Both the position numbers and the translations under genes were made by a program. From NCBI GenBank assembly GCA_947476925.1, contig CANJSF010000019.1:1-64000 (forward strand): a DNA stretch of 64,000 nt, read 5' to 3'. Position 1 is the stretch's first letter, and the number at the start of each line of letters is the position of its first letter. The notes under the pieces were generated by a model. That model was not told the origin of the DNA, did not search any database, and worked only from the letters and a program-made list of their open reading frames with translations. The DNA is from Rhodospirillaceae bacterium. GTDB taxonomy: Bacteria > Pseudomonadota > Alphaproteobacteria > Rhodospirillales > Rhodospirillaceae. Positions 31,601-39,158 of this stretch are shown here, one piece after another.

Positions 31601-32097
31601 GTGTTCAAGTGTTTGCGTCAACGGCAGTCGATTACCATCGTCCGTCCGACACTGCCGATAAGTTGGACGCCAAGGGCATGGTGAAAGTGGTCACCATATT
31701 GAAAGAGGTGGCCGATTACCTCGCCTCCCGGCCCGAGCCGATGCGACTTACTGGCCCCGCAGGCACAGGCCCCACAGGCAATGGCCCAACCGCCGCTGCG
31801 CCCAGCTCACCGTCGCCTGCTGCGGCCGCGCCGCGCCGCGTGGCCACCGGGCTGCTGCCCGACATGGCATATGATGGAAAGGGCGTGCGGGCGTCCGCCA
31901 TAGCCGAGGGGTCCGGTGCCGCGTTGGCAGGCTTGAAAGCGGGCGACGTGGTCATTTCCCTCGCGGGCCAGAAAATCGATGACCTCAAGGCGCTATCTGA
32001 TGCCCTTAAAACGTTGGTTCCGGCACAAGTGATTGAGGTCGTGGTCACCCGCGATGGCAAGCCCCTGACGACCTCAATGAGGCTTGGGGAGCGCTAA
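28678..32097 (+). CDS. Exported M1 aminopeptidase - M28 peptidase - PDZ fusion protein
   Basis: A 1139-residue exported protein with two zinc-peptidase domains. A signal peptide spans about residues 1-28. The M1-like domain has HELLH at 317-321, with the third ligand Glu339 in NWCEGLTAYLADH. The M28 domain near 770-1040 has SAHYDHLG (His827), HPGADDNASG, FSGEESGLQG, LNVDTVGRL and DYHRPSDT, which together supply the two-zinc ligands. A Pro/Ala-rich linker leads to a C-terminal PDZ domain (GLKAGDVVISLAGQKIDDL). GAGGAG precedes the ATG. It probably degrades peptides in the periplasm or outside the cell. The three-part architecture is unusual. Confidence 0.92.
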   Translation: MRRATLFAVVSKLTVASVVLWAAGAVAGPQRLPAVHHEISASLDPAAQLLKVTDRLSIPSAALNADATFTLNAALKVRSLTKGVTLEIVKANAPGEDVGMDRESENGQTPVAVNVYRIKGVSPRQDVKIGLAYEGIINNPITAVGEEYARGFSQSPGLIEERGAYLAGSSVWIPQIKDTLVTYQLTVDLPKDWKSVSQGTRLKSTAGGPGHRDMWLADTPTEEIYIIAAKFTEYSRDVGQATAQAFLRTPDDGLAARYLDATAGYMEMYRNMIGPYPYSKFALVENFWETGYGMPSFTLLGEQIIRFPFIINTSYPHELLHNWWGNGVFVDFDSGNWCEGLTAYLADHLVAEQNGQGNLHRRDILLRVTDYVTGETDFPLRKFKSRYNPVTEAIGYGKTAMVFDMLRTRVGDKVFIQSLQKFYHDNKFRNASFTDIRNSFESVSGQDLRAFFAQWVEDTGMPDLKLGNVEAKGSRVTLTVDQVQSGKPMALDVPVVFHAGGQTIVKSFSFNGDAASVTQSFDLPAKVERVDVDPQFNVYRRLSPFEVPTSLSKAFGAEKALMVLPSTDEAARYAGLVKSWSRSGVEVVRDTEIAALPADRAVWVLGATNRLVSAVNAALKPEGAVLNAAGATVDGHPYAAASKSIVVTARNPNTPSAAVVFISATSEAAADGLARKLPHYGKYSWLVFGGDAPDNEAKGEWTPRNTPLARDLVANPKLGTMVVRPALAVLPSPIDAARMKADVEWLADPAREGRGVGSAGIEASADYIAQRFKDLGLQPLRGAADYVQRFTAPNGPGGKPVELKNIVGVMAGSSPAFAGQALVVSAHYDHLGRGWPDVRAGEEGKIHPGADDNASGVAVLLEVARLMKGQIPERSIVFAAFSGEESGLQGSKAYVAAAQDAAFPFPLAKNIAALNVDTVGRLEDGKVRIFGAESAREWPFIFQGAAATTAVPIEVIAKDIGASDQKSFVEAGVPGVQVFASTAVDYHRPSDTADKLDAKGMVKVVTILKEVADYLASRPEPMRLTGPAGTGPTGNGPTAAAPSSPSPAAAAPRRVATGLLPDMAYDGKGVRASAIAEGSGAALAGLKAGDVVISLAGQKIDDLKALSDALKTLVPAQVIEVVVTRDGKPLTTSMRLGER

Positions 32098-32204
32098 ATT
32101 TAAGGACGCAAAAGAGTGGATTGGGCGGGGACAAAAAGCCAAGCACACACTTGACCAAACCTGCGCGCCGCGTAGGTTGGCGCCGCTTAACCGACGTGGC
32201 CGTG

Positions 32205-32281
32205 GGGCCTGTAGCTCAATTGGTTAGAGCCGACCGCTCATAACGGTCTGGTTGCAGGTTCGAGTCCTGCCGGGCCCACCA
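32205..32281 (+). tRNA. tRNA with CAT anticodon (tRNA-Ile2 favoured over elongator tRNA-Met)
   Basis: A 77-base cloverleaf with encoded CCA. The acceptor strands GGGCCTG (32205-32211) and CGGGCCC (32271-32277) pair with one wobble. The D stem is GCTC/GAGC. The anticodon stem GACCG/CGGTC encloses loop CTCATAA. The T arm is GCAGG-TTCGAGT-CCTGC. CAT reads Met, or Ile when the C is modified to lysidine. The C4-G69 and C5-G68 acceptor pairs are those known to mark tRNA-Ile2 for TilS, so I favour Ile2. Accessory DNA begins immediately downstream, so this is a likely island insertion point. Confidence 0.95.
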
Positions 32282-32591
32282 TGTTTTCAATTACTTAGCG
32301 TAAACATGGCGCTTAGTTTTCAGCCGTAAGTGCACAGTAAGTGCAATGATTGGTAGTCGGCTGCGAATGACGGCGAACATCACACTCGGGTTTGACTGTT
32401 TAAAAATTCTCGTTTTACTTGGAAGAATTGAAACTGATTGAGCCAAGCTTCTCCATGTCGCGGTAGGCAGTAATGGGTACGTAATCTCAGGCAAGCCGGG
32501 GTGTGAAAGACCCGCCCTTGGGCTCTCAGGGCCACTTAGCACGCAGCGTAAATTGATTTGCTGGGCAATAGCTTGATGGGAGGCCAACGAA
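32282..32591. other. Gene-free interval between the tRNA and the first island gene
   Basis: No credible gene. It contains the close direct repeat GTAAGTGCA (twice within about 25 bases, around 32325-32345). If the tRNA is an integration target, one attachment boundary would lie here. No integrase gene is visible on either strand nearby. Confidence 0.4.
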
Positions 32592-33608
32592 ATGACGTTG
32601 AGTTCTGAATCGACTGAAACAACTGAAGTGAAGCTCGCGCAGATTCGGCTGACTACTGAGCAGCACGTTTTGTATAAGTTTCACCGTGTCCGCTTGTATC
32701 AATTACAGCAGCAAAAAGAGATACGCGCTTTCATAGATCGGCACCTGGAAAAAAAGGGCGCCATAAAATTCCTTAAGCTCGCCTACTTCATTGCTGCAGA
32801 CGCATACATGAAACAAATGCGAACAGGAGAATCAATTCCTAGAGACCTTTTAAAGGATATGACTGTCGCGCTGGAGCAGTTGCTGAAGGCTTTGCTCCAT
32901 ATCAAAGACTATGCACCGGTGGTCCGAAATGAACTAAACAAAATGTATATACATTCTTTGCCAACTGCCGCGATCCTTGATGCCAGAGACAAAGTGTGGG
33001 TGAAGATTAATGAAAGACTAGGGAAAAGGTCTGAGGGCTTTTTTATCGACCGGATAGAATCCTTGTACTATGCAACGGGAAACATGTTGCGGCGTATCCC
33101 GACATCAGATTTTTTAAAGCCTTCGATGGTGGTCAAAAAAGGTCCTTCCGGCACCCATTTTCCAGCCATCGACCAAGCCGTTAGCTTGTGGGCTGCATTA
33201 TGGGAAACTGCGCTAGGCAAGAAAGCAACAATTTCAGTCAAGCCTGATTCAAGTGACGAGAGCACCTGCAATGATCCATTTTGGCTGACGGGTGGTGAGT
33301 TTGTTGAATTTGTTCGACTCATGCTCAAACCGTTCCACGAAACCAAGCTGAACAGGCAGACGGGGCGTGCAACCGAAGAAGACAAATGGACTCGTCAGAT
33401 TAAAAATGGGCTGTCATTGCTGAGGGGACAAGTTGAGAAACGAAATGGCGAGAAATATTTAATTTCGTACTTAGGACATTGGACAACGTACGGTTCATTT
33501 TCTCCCACGCTCGAAGAGCCGAGCGGTGCCCAGGAGAACTCGCATGGACCAAAGACAAACGCCACCGACACCACCGACACCACCGACACCACCCACGCCC
33601 GCACCTGA
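32592..33608 (+). CDS. Unrecognised 338-residue protein, first gene after the tRNA
   Basis: I do not recognise a family. The protein is soluble and mostly helical, with a charged N-terminal half (KFHRVRLYQLQQQKEIRAFIDRH, part) and several aromatic-rich segments later. It ends in a low-complexity TDTTDTTDTT tail that comes from a 9-base tandem repeat. The tail overlaps the start of the next gene in another frame by 65 bases. Start ATG 32592 lies just after a GGGAGGCC-type purine stretch. It heads a run of four same-strand genes that look like an operon. No tyrosine-recombinase box I or HxxR could be found, so I do not call it an integrase. Confidence 0.7.
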   Translation: MTLSSESTETTEVKLAQIRLTTEQHVLYKFHRVRLYQLQQQKEIRAFIDRHLEKKGAIKFLKLAYFIAADAYMKQMRTGESIPRDLLKDMTVALEQLLKALLHIKDYAPVVRNELNKMYIHSLPTAAILDARDKVWVKINERLGKRSEGFFIDRIESLYYATGNMLRRIPTSDFLKPSMVVKKGPSGTHFPAIDQAVSLWAALWETALGKKATISVKPDSSDESTCNDPFWLTGGEFVEFVRLMLKPFHETKLNRQTGRATEEDKWTRQIKNGLSLLRGQVEKRNGEKYLISYLGHWTTYGSFSPTLEEPSGAQENSHGPKTNATDTTDTTDTTHART

Positions 33609-33846
33609 GGTCGGTCCGCTGCCGCCATTCTGTGTGGCAGAATTCTGTGAGTTCTACGGTTTAGGGCGAACAAAATTTTACGAAGAGGTTAACGAAGGCC
33701 GATTGCAAGTTCGCAAGATGGGCCGACGCACGGTCATTTTTCGAGAAGCCGCAAATTTATGGGCGGCTCAACTTCCTATAGTAATGTCAAAATCCGCGCA
33801 AAAAGTCCCCGTGCATTCTGTTGTGGGGGCGGGCAGTGAACACTAA
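33544..33846 (+). CDS. Excisionase/MerR-like helix-turn-helix protein
   Basis: A 100-residue protein with a Pro-Thr-rich N-terminus (PPTPPTPPTPPTP) and a compact winged-HTH typical of excisionase-like DNA-binding proteins: FCVAEFCEFYGLGRTKFYEE, then EGRLQVRKMGRRTVIFREA. Such proteins direct recombination or act as small regulators in mobile elements. The ATG at 33544 has AGGAG seven bases upstream; the frame extends to 33526. It overlaps the preceding gene by 65 bases and the next by about 11, so the module is tightly packed. Confidence 0.78.
   Translation: MDQRQTPPTPPTPPTPPTPAPEVGPLPPFCVAEFCEFYGLGRTKFYEEVNEGRLQVRKMGRRTVIFREAANLWAAQLPIVMSKSAQKVPVHSVVGAGSEH
33562..33593 (+). repeat. 9-bp tandem repeat read in two overlapping frames
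   Basis: CCACCGACA occurs three times head to tail (33562-33588) followed by CCACC. In the upstream gene it encodes Thr-Asp-Thr units, in the downstream gene Pro-Pro-Thr units. Both proteins therefore gain low-complexity ends from one repeat. Confidence 0.85.
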
Positions 33847-34327
33847 CTATCGAGATGACGTTGAGCGCGCCCGCGTAAAACTTGAACTGCAGGAAGAGCG
33901 CCTCGCGGCAACACGTAATCGCGCGAGAATCGCCAAGGAATGGGCCTCCGCGTTCGACATCAAAATTGTCAAAAGGCCCTTTGGACAAAGGCACGCGCGC
34001 TACTCGGTGATTAATCGGTGGATCGAATCACCCTTTCCACCGAATACCAACACCGCACTATTCAAGATCGCTGAGCAGATCGCCAACGTTCATCATTCTA
34101 ATGGTGGTTCGCGCCCACCCTACATCGAAGCATACGAGCGGTTTCATTTCGCGCAGAGCCTATTTGAGGGGCGTGGCATTCGAGTGAATCGAAAAATTAC
34201 GCACCGCGCGCAGATGACCGTTTACGAATTAGTCAAACGAGAAATTCGCGATAGTGATGATCTCATCGACAGGAGCATTGCGATGTGGGCCGAGGTAAGT
34301 GTTCCGGCCGCACGGTTATCAAAATGA
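33836..34327 (+). CDS. Unrecognised protein, third gene of tRNA-proximal module
   Basis: A basic protein of about 163 residues without a recognised domain. It opens with a probable coiled-coil/basic helix (YRDDVERARVKLELQEERLA) and has a central YSVINRWIESPFPPN and a C-terminal VYELVKREIRDSDDLIDRS. The GTG at 33836 follows GGGGGCGGG and overlaps the end of the HTH gene. The frame could begin at 33821. Co-directional and overlapping with its neighbours, it is probably part of their operon. Function unknown. Confidence 0.6.
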   Translation: MNTNYRDDVERARVKLELQEERLAATRNRARIAKEWASAFDIKIVKRPFGQRHARYSVINRWIESPFPPNTNTALFKIAEQIANVHHSNGGSRPPYIEAYERFHFAQSLFEGRGIRVNRKITHRAQMTVYELVKREIRDSDDLIDRSIAMWAEVSVPAARLSK

Positions 34328-34486
34328 ATTATCACGACGCCATTCACTCCAACGTAATTCGCGCTGTGAGCCAACTCACGCCGAATTACCGATCTAGCGC
34401 TTGAGCGGTGCATCAATGCGGTGCACACACTTAGAGAAAATATCACTTTGTTTAGATATGCACAAAATCCAAAAAGGGAACAGGAA

Positions 34487-35350
34487 ATGACCGAAAATGT
34501 AAATAGTGCCGAGCTCGTGTCGGAGGCTGTGGGCGATGCTTCGACCCCTAACGATAAGCTAAAAATTGCATTCGATAGGCTCGCACAGTGCGGCGAAGAA
34601 TTTGTGAAGCATGAGGCTACCGCGACGCGCCGAAAGGCCAAAAGCTTTGGGGTGCTCGTACTCATATTTGTAGAATTAAAAGAAGAAGGCCTTCTCGATG
34701 ACGCAATGGCTGACCTCCGGCGAATGATCGGTTCATCGAATGGCGTTGGTTCGCTAGGGCAGCATAAGGGCCAATCATTTTATTTCCTTGCAATGCGTGC
34801 ATACTTCAAAATTCCTGATGCCACCGCGTCGCGCTATGCATCATTAATAAAATGGCTCCAAAAAAATAAAATATCGCCCGAAGATTTCGGTGAAGAAATC
34901 GAACAGCGGGATGGGCTCGAAGAATGTATCAAACAGGCAAAGTCGGCCGAAAAACCTAGCCGCGTGAAGAGCATCTTAGAATTGAGTGATGATGGCGACC
35001 TCATGGATGATCGTCCATGGCTAGGCTCACGTGGTGATGACGATGACCCATCGAGCGATGAGACGCGGGATGATGACAACAGATCAGATGCGACAGAATC
35101 CAGCGATGAGGATTTGTTCCTCAAAGTGTCGCCCAAGGTATCCAAGCCGTTCGAGGCACTCGAGCCCGGACATTACGCCTTTGCCGGTGTGGTGCGAGTG
35201 AATCAGACTAACCGGAAAATTGTTATGATCACTCGCGATCCCGACGCCTGTAATCCAATGATCAAAGCACTAAAGGGTAAGAATCTCGAGCATTGTTATG
35301 GTCTTGATCTTGGCAAATTAGAGGGAAAGAAAATTCGTGTAGGCAAATAA
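34487..35350 (+). CDS. Unrecognised protein with acidic linker, fourth gene of module
   Basis: A 287-residue protein I cannot assign. The N-terminal ~150 residues are helical (FGVLVLIFVELKEEGLLDDAM, part; YASLIKWLQKNKISPEDFGEE). A strongly acidic, Ser/Asp-rich linker (GDDDDPSSDETRDDDNRSD) follows. A short C-terminal beta-rich domain begins GHYAFAGVVRVNQTNRKIVMI. ATG 34487 has AGG immediately upstream. The two-domain layout with an acidic linker suggests a DNA- or protein-binding adaptor, but that is inference only. Confidence 0.7.
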   Translation: MTENVNSAELVSEAVGDASTPNDKLKIAFDRLAQCGEEFVKHEATATRRKAKSFGVLVLIFVELKEEGLLDDAMADLRRMIGSSNGVGSLGQHKGQSFYFLAMRAYFKIPDATASRYASLIKWLQKNKISPEDFGEEIEQRDGLEECIKQAKSAEKPSRVKSILELSDDGDLMDDRPWLGSRGDDDDPSSDETRDDDNRSDATESSDEDLFLKVSPKVSKPFEALEPGHYAFAGVVRVNQTNRKIVMITRDPDACNPMIKALKGKNLEHCYGLDLGKLEGKKIRVGK

Positions 35351-35511
35351 CGCCGAGAAGGTACATTTCGAGGCGGCGTCATGTACGCCACTTACAACTG
35401 AGAGGCTGAGCAGGTGAAACGGAAGCTCACTTCGATAATGCGGCTAACTGTTGGTTCTTGGCCGTCTCATCATTGGTGCTAACTCATAGGTAAAGGGCGG
35501 CCCTGAACATT

Positions 35512-35856
35512 ATGGCTGTGGCGCTCGATGGTGTGTGGTTAGGGTTTTTAGTCGGCGATGCGACGGCGGCTTTAGCGGGTACCATTGGTACTATTTTCGG
35601 TACACTTGAAGCAGCACTGAATTACGTCGGAAAATATGGGTTTGAAGTGCCAATTATTGGCGGAGCAATCGGTACAGTGCCGTTTTGGCTTTCAGCCAAG
35701 CGCGTTTATGGCATCACAATCCAGTATCAATCGAACATCCGGCACAAAAAAGGGGCCATACTATTTGGACCGCATTTAAACCCGAACTACCAAGAAGCTA
35801 TTGCAAATTCTGCTTCCGACTTGGACGTTTGGGAACGTTCTTATCGAGTTCGTTAG
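35512..35856 (+). CDS. Small hypothetical protein, possibly membrane-associated
   Basis: A 114-residue frame with a Gly/Ala-rich hydrophobic N-terminal half (FLVGDATAALAGTIGTIFG, then VPIIGGAIGTVPFWL) that could span a membrane, and a polar C-terminal half. No family recognised and no clear ribosome site. Its end overlaps the DUF4145 gene on the other strand by 59 bases, which lowers confidence. It could be a decayed gene. Confidence 0.35.
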   Translation: MAVALDGVWLGFLVGDATAALAGTIGTIFGTLEAALNYVGKYGFEVPIIGGAIGTVPFWLSAKRVYGITIQYQSNIRHKKGAILFGPHLNPNYQEAIANSASDLDVWERSYRVR

Positions 35857-36490
35857 CGCGATGGTCGTGCAAATAGACTTCCGCAATAAGGCTCTCGGCG
35901 ATATCGAGTACTATATTTATGTCGCTACAGGACGGGTCGTATCCACGATGAATTGCAGCGTCACCAGCGCCTAATATAGAGTCGAGATTCCCGCGCTGGC
36001 GTACAGACACATATCCGGCTTTCTGCAAGGCATCCATATTTGCCTTGAAGCTACCCTGATCTCCCACTTTTTCTATCATCACGCTCTCAATCGCAGCCCT
36101 GATTCCCATCGCTGCAAGCCTATGCATATCGTTTTGAACCGCTATGTAAACCTCACGCATCAGCGCACAGGTAAGGGCAGGCACGGTCACATTCGAGAAT
36201 AACTCAAAAAGTTCATGGTTGACCCACGGTGGTTCACGGCGAGCTATAGCTGGCGGGTAGAATACAGTAGTTGCGGGCGTATCCTCCGACCATTGCTGCG
36301 TGTGCCGCAACTTCACAGTTTCACAGCCGCGACACTTGAGCATTTCATAAACCTCGTGCCAGTGTTCAACGTCTTCCTCTTGGCCTCCATGTTCCTCGTA
36401 TGTGCCTTCTTTCCGCTCAGCAGTAATGACATCATGTTTTGTGGGCTGACCGCACTTGTTGCAGTGGGCCATCGTAATCTCGTGTGACAT
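35798..36490 (-). CDS. DUF4145 domain-containing protein with zinc-ribbon-like N-terminus
   Basis: A 230-residue protein. The N-terminal part has two Cys pairs (CNKCG and CRGC) that look like a zinc ribbon. The C-terminal half matches DUF4145: PALTCALMREVYIAVQ, IRAAIESVMIEK and the GDAAIHRG motif near the end. DUF4145 is common in restriction and other defence proteins, and the same domain opens HsdR in this window. The ATG at 36490 has GGAGG six bases upstream. It is followed, on the opposite side of a bidirectional terminator, by a NucS-like gene. Role probably in defence, by context. Confidence 0.8.
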   Translation of the reverse strand: MSHEITMAHCNKCGQPTKHDVITAERKEGTYEEHGGQEEDVEHWHEVYEMLKCRGCETVKLRHTQQWSEDTPATTVFYPPAIARREPPWVNHELFELFSNVTVPALTCALMREVYIAVQNDMHRLAAMGIRAAIESVMIEKVGDQGSFKANMDALQKAGYVSVRQRGNLDSILGAGDAAIHRGYDPSCSDINIVLDIAESLIAEVYLHDHRANELDKNVPKRPSRKQNLQ

Positions 36491-36603
36491 GGTAGCCTCC
36501 ACCACTGGACCAGAATCACCATTTCCTAGCCTCTGGAGTGGCAATACTAGCTTCTAGACAATTAACAGCAATCTGCTTTGACGAACACTCAGAGGAAAAG
36601 CAA

Positions 36604-36633
36604 AGGGCCACCGTGATTGGCCCTCATTTTTTT
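36604..36633. terminator. Bidirectional terminator hairpin
   Basis: AGGGCCA (36604-36610) pairs with TGGCCCT (36618-36624) and is followed by CATTTTTTT on the plus strand. On the minus strand it is followed by TTTGCTTTTCC, so it can end the leftward NucS-like transcript. Confidence 0.75.
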
Positions 36634-36643
36634 GAGCGCCACG

Positions 36644-37417
36644 TCAGCCGACAGATTTGAGACGAAAATCAATTTCATACTCGACCAATTTGACGCCTAG
36701 CACCATTGACGTTGCTAACTTCAGGTCCTTATCAACTGATCTGGCAACTATGATGCCACGCACATCTTTGCCGTCTGCCAGATTGGCCTTCACCCAGCCC
36801 ATGTATCCCAAAAGCTGGCCGATGGTCCGCTCATGCCCACGGGAGACTTTCAATTCAATAACGACAAAAGTGCCGCCCTTATCCCGAGCAAGTATGTCAA
36901 TACGCCTTCCATCGGCTGGAAACTCCACGCCATCAAAAGCACCGTCCTCATCTTGATATAGGGCTAAACCTGGCTCAAGCTTGCCAAGGTTCCTTGCAAG
37001 ATAATCGCGCAGATCGGTTTCATACGCGAACTGACTCGCCGACTCGGAATCCTCGTCGGCCAGCCGCGATTCTTCATTAGCCTCACCTTTCTCATCAGGT
37101 GAGACGGCATCAACTAGGTCTTTGCCATATTCAGGGGCTGGATCAGTGGCAGGGTCCCACAGTCGATATTGCGCGGGACCCATCTTGAAAAATAAGTCGA
37201 AGTTCTTGCCAGGCTTTATGCCCTTGTGATGTTTGCGATTTGGCGAATTTACCGACATGCCATCGACATGCATCCGTACGGTAGTGTCGCGGATTTTCGG
37301 ATATCGCTGTGCAAACCATTTTACCGCTTCCATTTTGCCAAATACCTGACCAGGCTTAAGGGTCTCGGCTGCAAAGATGTGCATCAGGTCTTTTGTCGGT
37401 TTCTCGTATATGGACAT
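36644..37417 (-). CDS. NucS/PD-(D/E)XK nuclease-like protein
   Basis: A 257-residue protein. The C-terminal half matches the NucS/DUF91-type nuclease fold: LRDYLARNLGKLEPGLALY, then the catalytic pattern GRRIDILARDKGGTFVVIELK (Asp...Glu-x-Lys), and IGQLLGYMGWVKANL. The N-terminal ~110 residues form another helical domain seen with such nucleases (KWFAQRYPKIRDTTVRMHVD), and an acidic linker joins the halves. AAGG precedes the ATG. It is divergent from hsdM and probably acts on DNA as part of the defence block; the exact substrate is not known. Confidence 0.83.
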   Translation of the reverse strand: MSIYEKPTKDLMHIFAAETLKPGQVFGKMEAVKWFAQRYPKIRDTTVRMHVDGMSVNSPNRKHHKGIKPGKNFDLFFKMGPAQYRLWDPATDPAPEYGKDLVDAVSPDEKGEANEESRLADEDSESASQFAYETDLRDYLARNLGKLEPGLALYQDEDGAFDGVEFPADGRRIDILARDKGGTFVVIELKVSRGHERTIGQLLGYMGWVKANLADGKDVRGIIVARSVDKDLKLATSMVLGVKLVEYEIDFRLKSVG

Positions 37418-37616
37418 GTCGGCCTTGAACCTTTGATCAACTCACGCTCTGCTATTTCTAGCCGCATTTCTTCAAATTTAGCGAGTATTTTAGCTTTACG
37501 CTGGCTACTATGTTAACCAGACTTTGTTGGGTGTTGCTTGGCCTAAATATGCCCTCGGCAGGGTAATCGAAGACTTTGGAACCGATTGATAATTTCGGTC
37601 TGATTGGGGTGGCTAA

Positions 37617-39158
37617 GTGTTAACTGGCGAAATTCGCAACCAAGTCGATCAAATCTGGAACGCGTTCTGGTCGGGGGGCGTTTCCAACCCCCTCTCGGTC
37701 ATCGAGCAGATCACATACCTGCTGTTCATCAAGCGCCTGGATGATCTTCACACCCTTGAAGAAAGCAAAGCTGCCAGCTTGGGCAGCCCCATGGAGCGAC
37801 GCATCTTTCCAGAGGGGAAGGATGACCAAGGCCGCCCTTATGCTGACTTGCGCTGGTCTCGCATCAAGAACTTTGAAGCCCGCGAAATGATGGACGTTGT
37901 GGCTGACCGCGTGTTCCCGTTCTTGCGGGAACTTGGCGAGAAGGGCTCCAGCTACGGCCAGCACATGAAAGATGCGCGGCTTGGCTTCAGCAATGCGTCG
38001 TTGCTCGCCAAAACCGTTGATATGATCGACAAAATCCCTATGGATGATCGTGATACCAAGGGCGATCTATACGAATACATGCTGGGCAAGATCGCCAGCG
38101 CCGGGACTAACGGTCAGTTCCGCACTCCGCGCCACATCATTCAGACCATGGTCGAAATGATGCGTCCGACACCCGATGACGTGATTTGTGACCCAGCCGC
38201 CGGCACCTGCGGCTTCTTGGTTGCTGCAGGTGAGTATCTGCGCGAAAACCATCCGAAGCTGTTCCGTGATGAAAAGCTGCGCAAACATTTCCACGGCGGG
38301 ATGTTCCACGGCTTTGACTTCGACCCGACCATGCTGCGTATCGGCAGCATGAACATGACCCTGCACGGGGTTGATAATCCTGACGTGAGTTACCGCGATA
38401 GTCTCGCCCAAGAGCATGACGGTGATGCGGGTCGGTATTCACTGATCCTGGCTAACCCGCCTTTCGCGGGATCGCTGGACTACGAACAGACCGCCAAAGA
38501 CCTTCAGCAAATCGTCAAGACCAAGAAGACCGAACTGCTGTTCTTGGCGCTGTTTTTAAGATTGCTCAAAACTGGCGGGCGCGCAGCGGTCATCGTGCCG
38601 GACGGCGTTCTCTTTGGTTCATCGAAGGCCCACCAGGAACTGCGGAAGCAACTGGTGGAAAACCATAACCTTGAGGGCGTGCTGAAGTTGCCGTCAGGCG
38701 TGTTCCGCCCCTACGCGGGTGTCTCGACCGCTATCCTGCTGTTTACCAAGACTGGCGTCGGGGGCACCGATCATGTCTGGTTTTATGACATGCAGGCCGA
38801 TGGTTACTCATTAGATGATAAGCGCAATGCGCTACTCCCAGACGAGAAACAAGGCGCCAAGCCACAATCAGCATTAACTGCTGATGACCACGCCAAGAAC
38901 AATCTCCCCGACGTTCTGGCCCGTTGGAACAAGCGCGACCAAGAGGAGCGCAAGAACGCTCGCACAGCCCAAAGCTTTTGCGTGCCGAAGGCCGAGATCG
39001 CCGCGACTGGTACCTATGACTTGTCGCTCAATCGCTACAAGGTGGTTGAGCACGAAGAACAAAAGCACGACACCCCTGCCGATATCGTTGCCGAACTGCA
39101 CAAGCTAGAGTCCGAAATCAGCGAAGGCCTAAGCAAGCTAGAGGCGATGCTGAGATGA
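37617..39158 (+). CDS. hsdM: Type I restriction-modification system DNA methyltransferase subunit HsdM
   Basis: A 513-residue N6-adenine methyltransferase that modifies the host recognition site and forms the core of the type I complex. The N-terminal HsdM_N domain (FWSGGVSNPLSVIEQITYLLF, part) precedes the AdoMet motif DPAAGTCGFL near residue 192 and the catalytic NPPF at about 280. The start is GTG 37617 after GGGGTGG. It overlaps hsdS by four bases (ATGA) and heads the hsdMSR operon. Intact by all visible motifs. Confidence 0.96.
   Translation: MLTGEIRNQVDQIWNAFWSGGVSNPLSVIEQITYLLFIKRLDDLHTLEESKAASLGSPMERRIFPEGKDDQGRPYADLRWSRIKNFEAREMMDVVADRVFPFLRELGEKGSSYGQHMKDARLGFSNASLLAKTVDMIDKIPMDDRDTKGDLYEYMLGKIASAGTNGQFRTPRHIIQTMVEMMRPTPDDVICDPAAGTCGFLVAAGEYLRENHPKLFRDEKLRKHFHGGMFHGFDFDPTMLRIGSMNMTLHGVDNPDVSYRDSLAQEHDGDAGRYSLILANPPFAGSLDYEQTAKDLQQIVKTKKTELLFLALFLRLLKTGGRAAVIVPDGVLFGSSKAHQELRKQLVENHNLEGVLKLPSGVFRPYAGVSTAILLFTKTGVGGTDHVWFYDMQADGYSLDDKRNALLPDEKQGAKPQSALTADDHAKNNLPDVLARWNKRDQEERKNARTAQSFCVPKAEIAATGTYDLSLNRYKVVEHEEQKHDTPADIVAELHKLESEISEGLSKLEAMLR

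Noticed and set aside
32291-32587. 98-residue minus-strand frame after the tRNA
   Set aside because: No ribosome site and no protein-like pattern; the interval better fits an attachment or promoter region.
32592-33608. YLGHWTTYGS near the C-terminus looks like the LGH...TT box of tyrosine integrases
   Set aside because: No HxxR motif, no conserved box I arginine and no catalytic tyrosine at the right distance; the likeness is local.
35512-35856. Possible toxin or phage holin from the hydrophobic N-terminus
   Set aside because: Hydrophobic stretches are Gly/Ala-rich and weak, and no partner gene is present; kept only as a low-confidence hypothetical protein.
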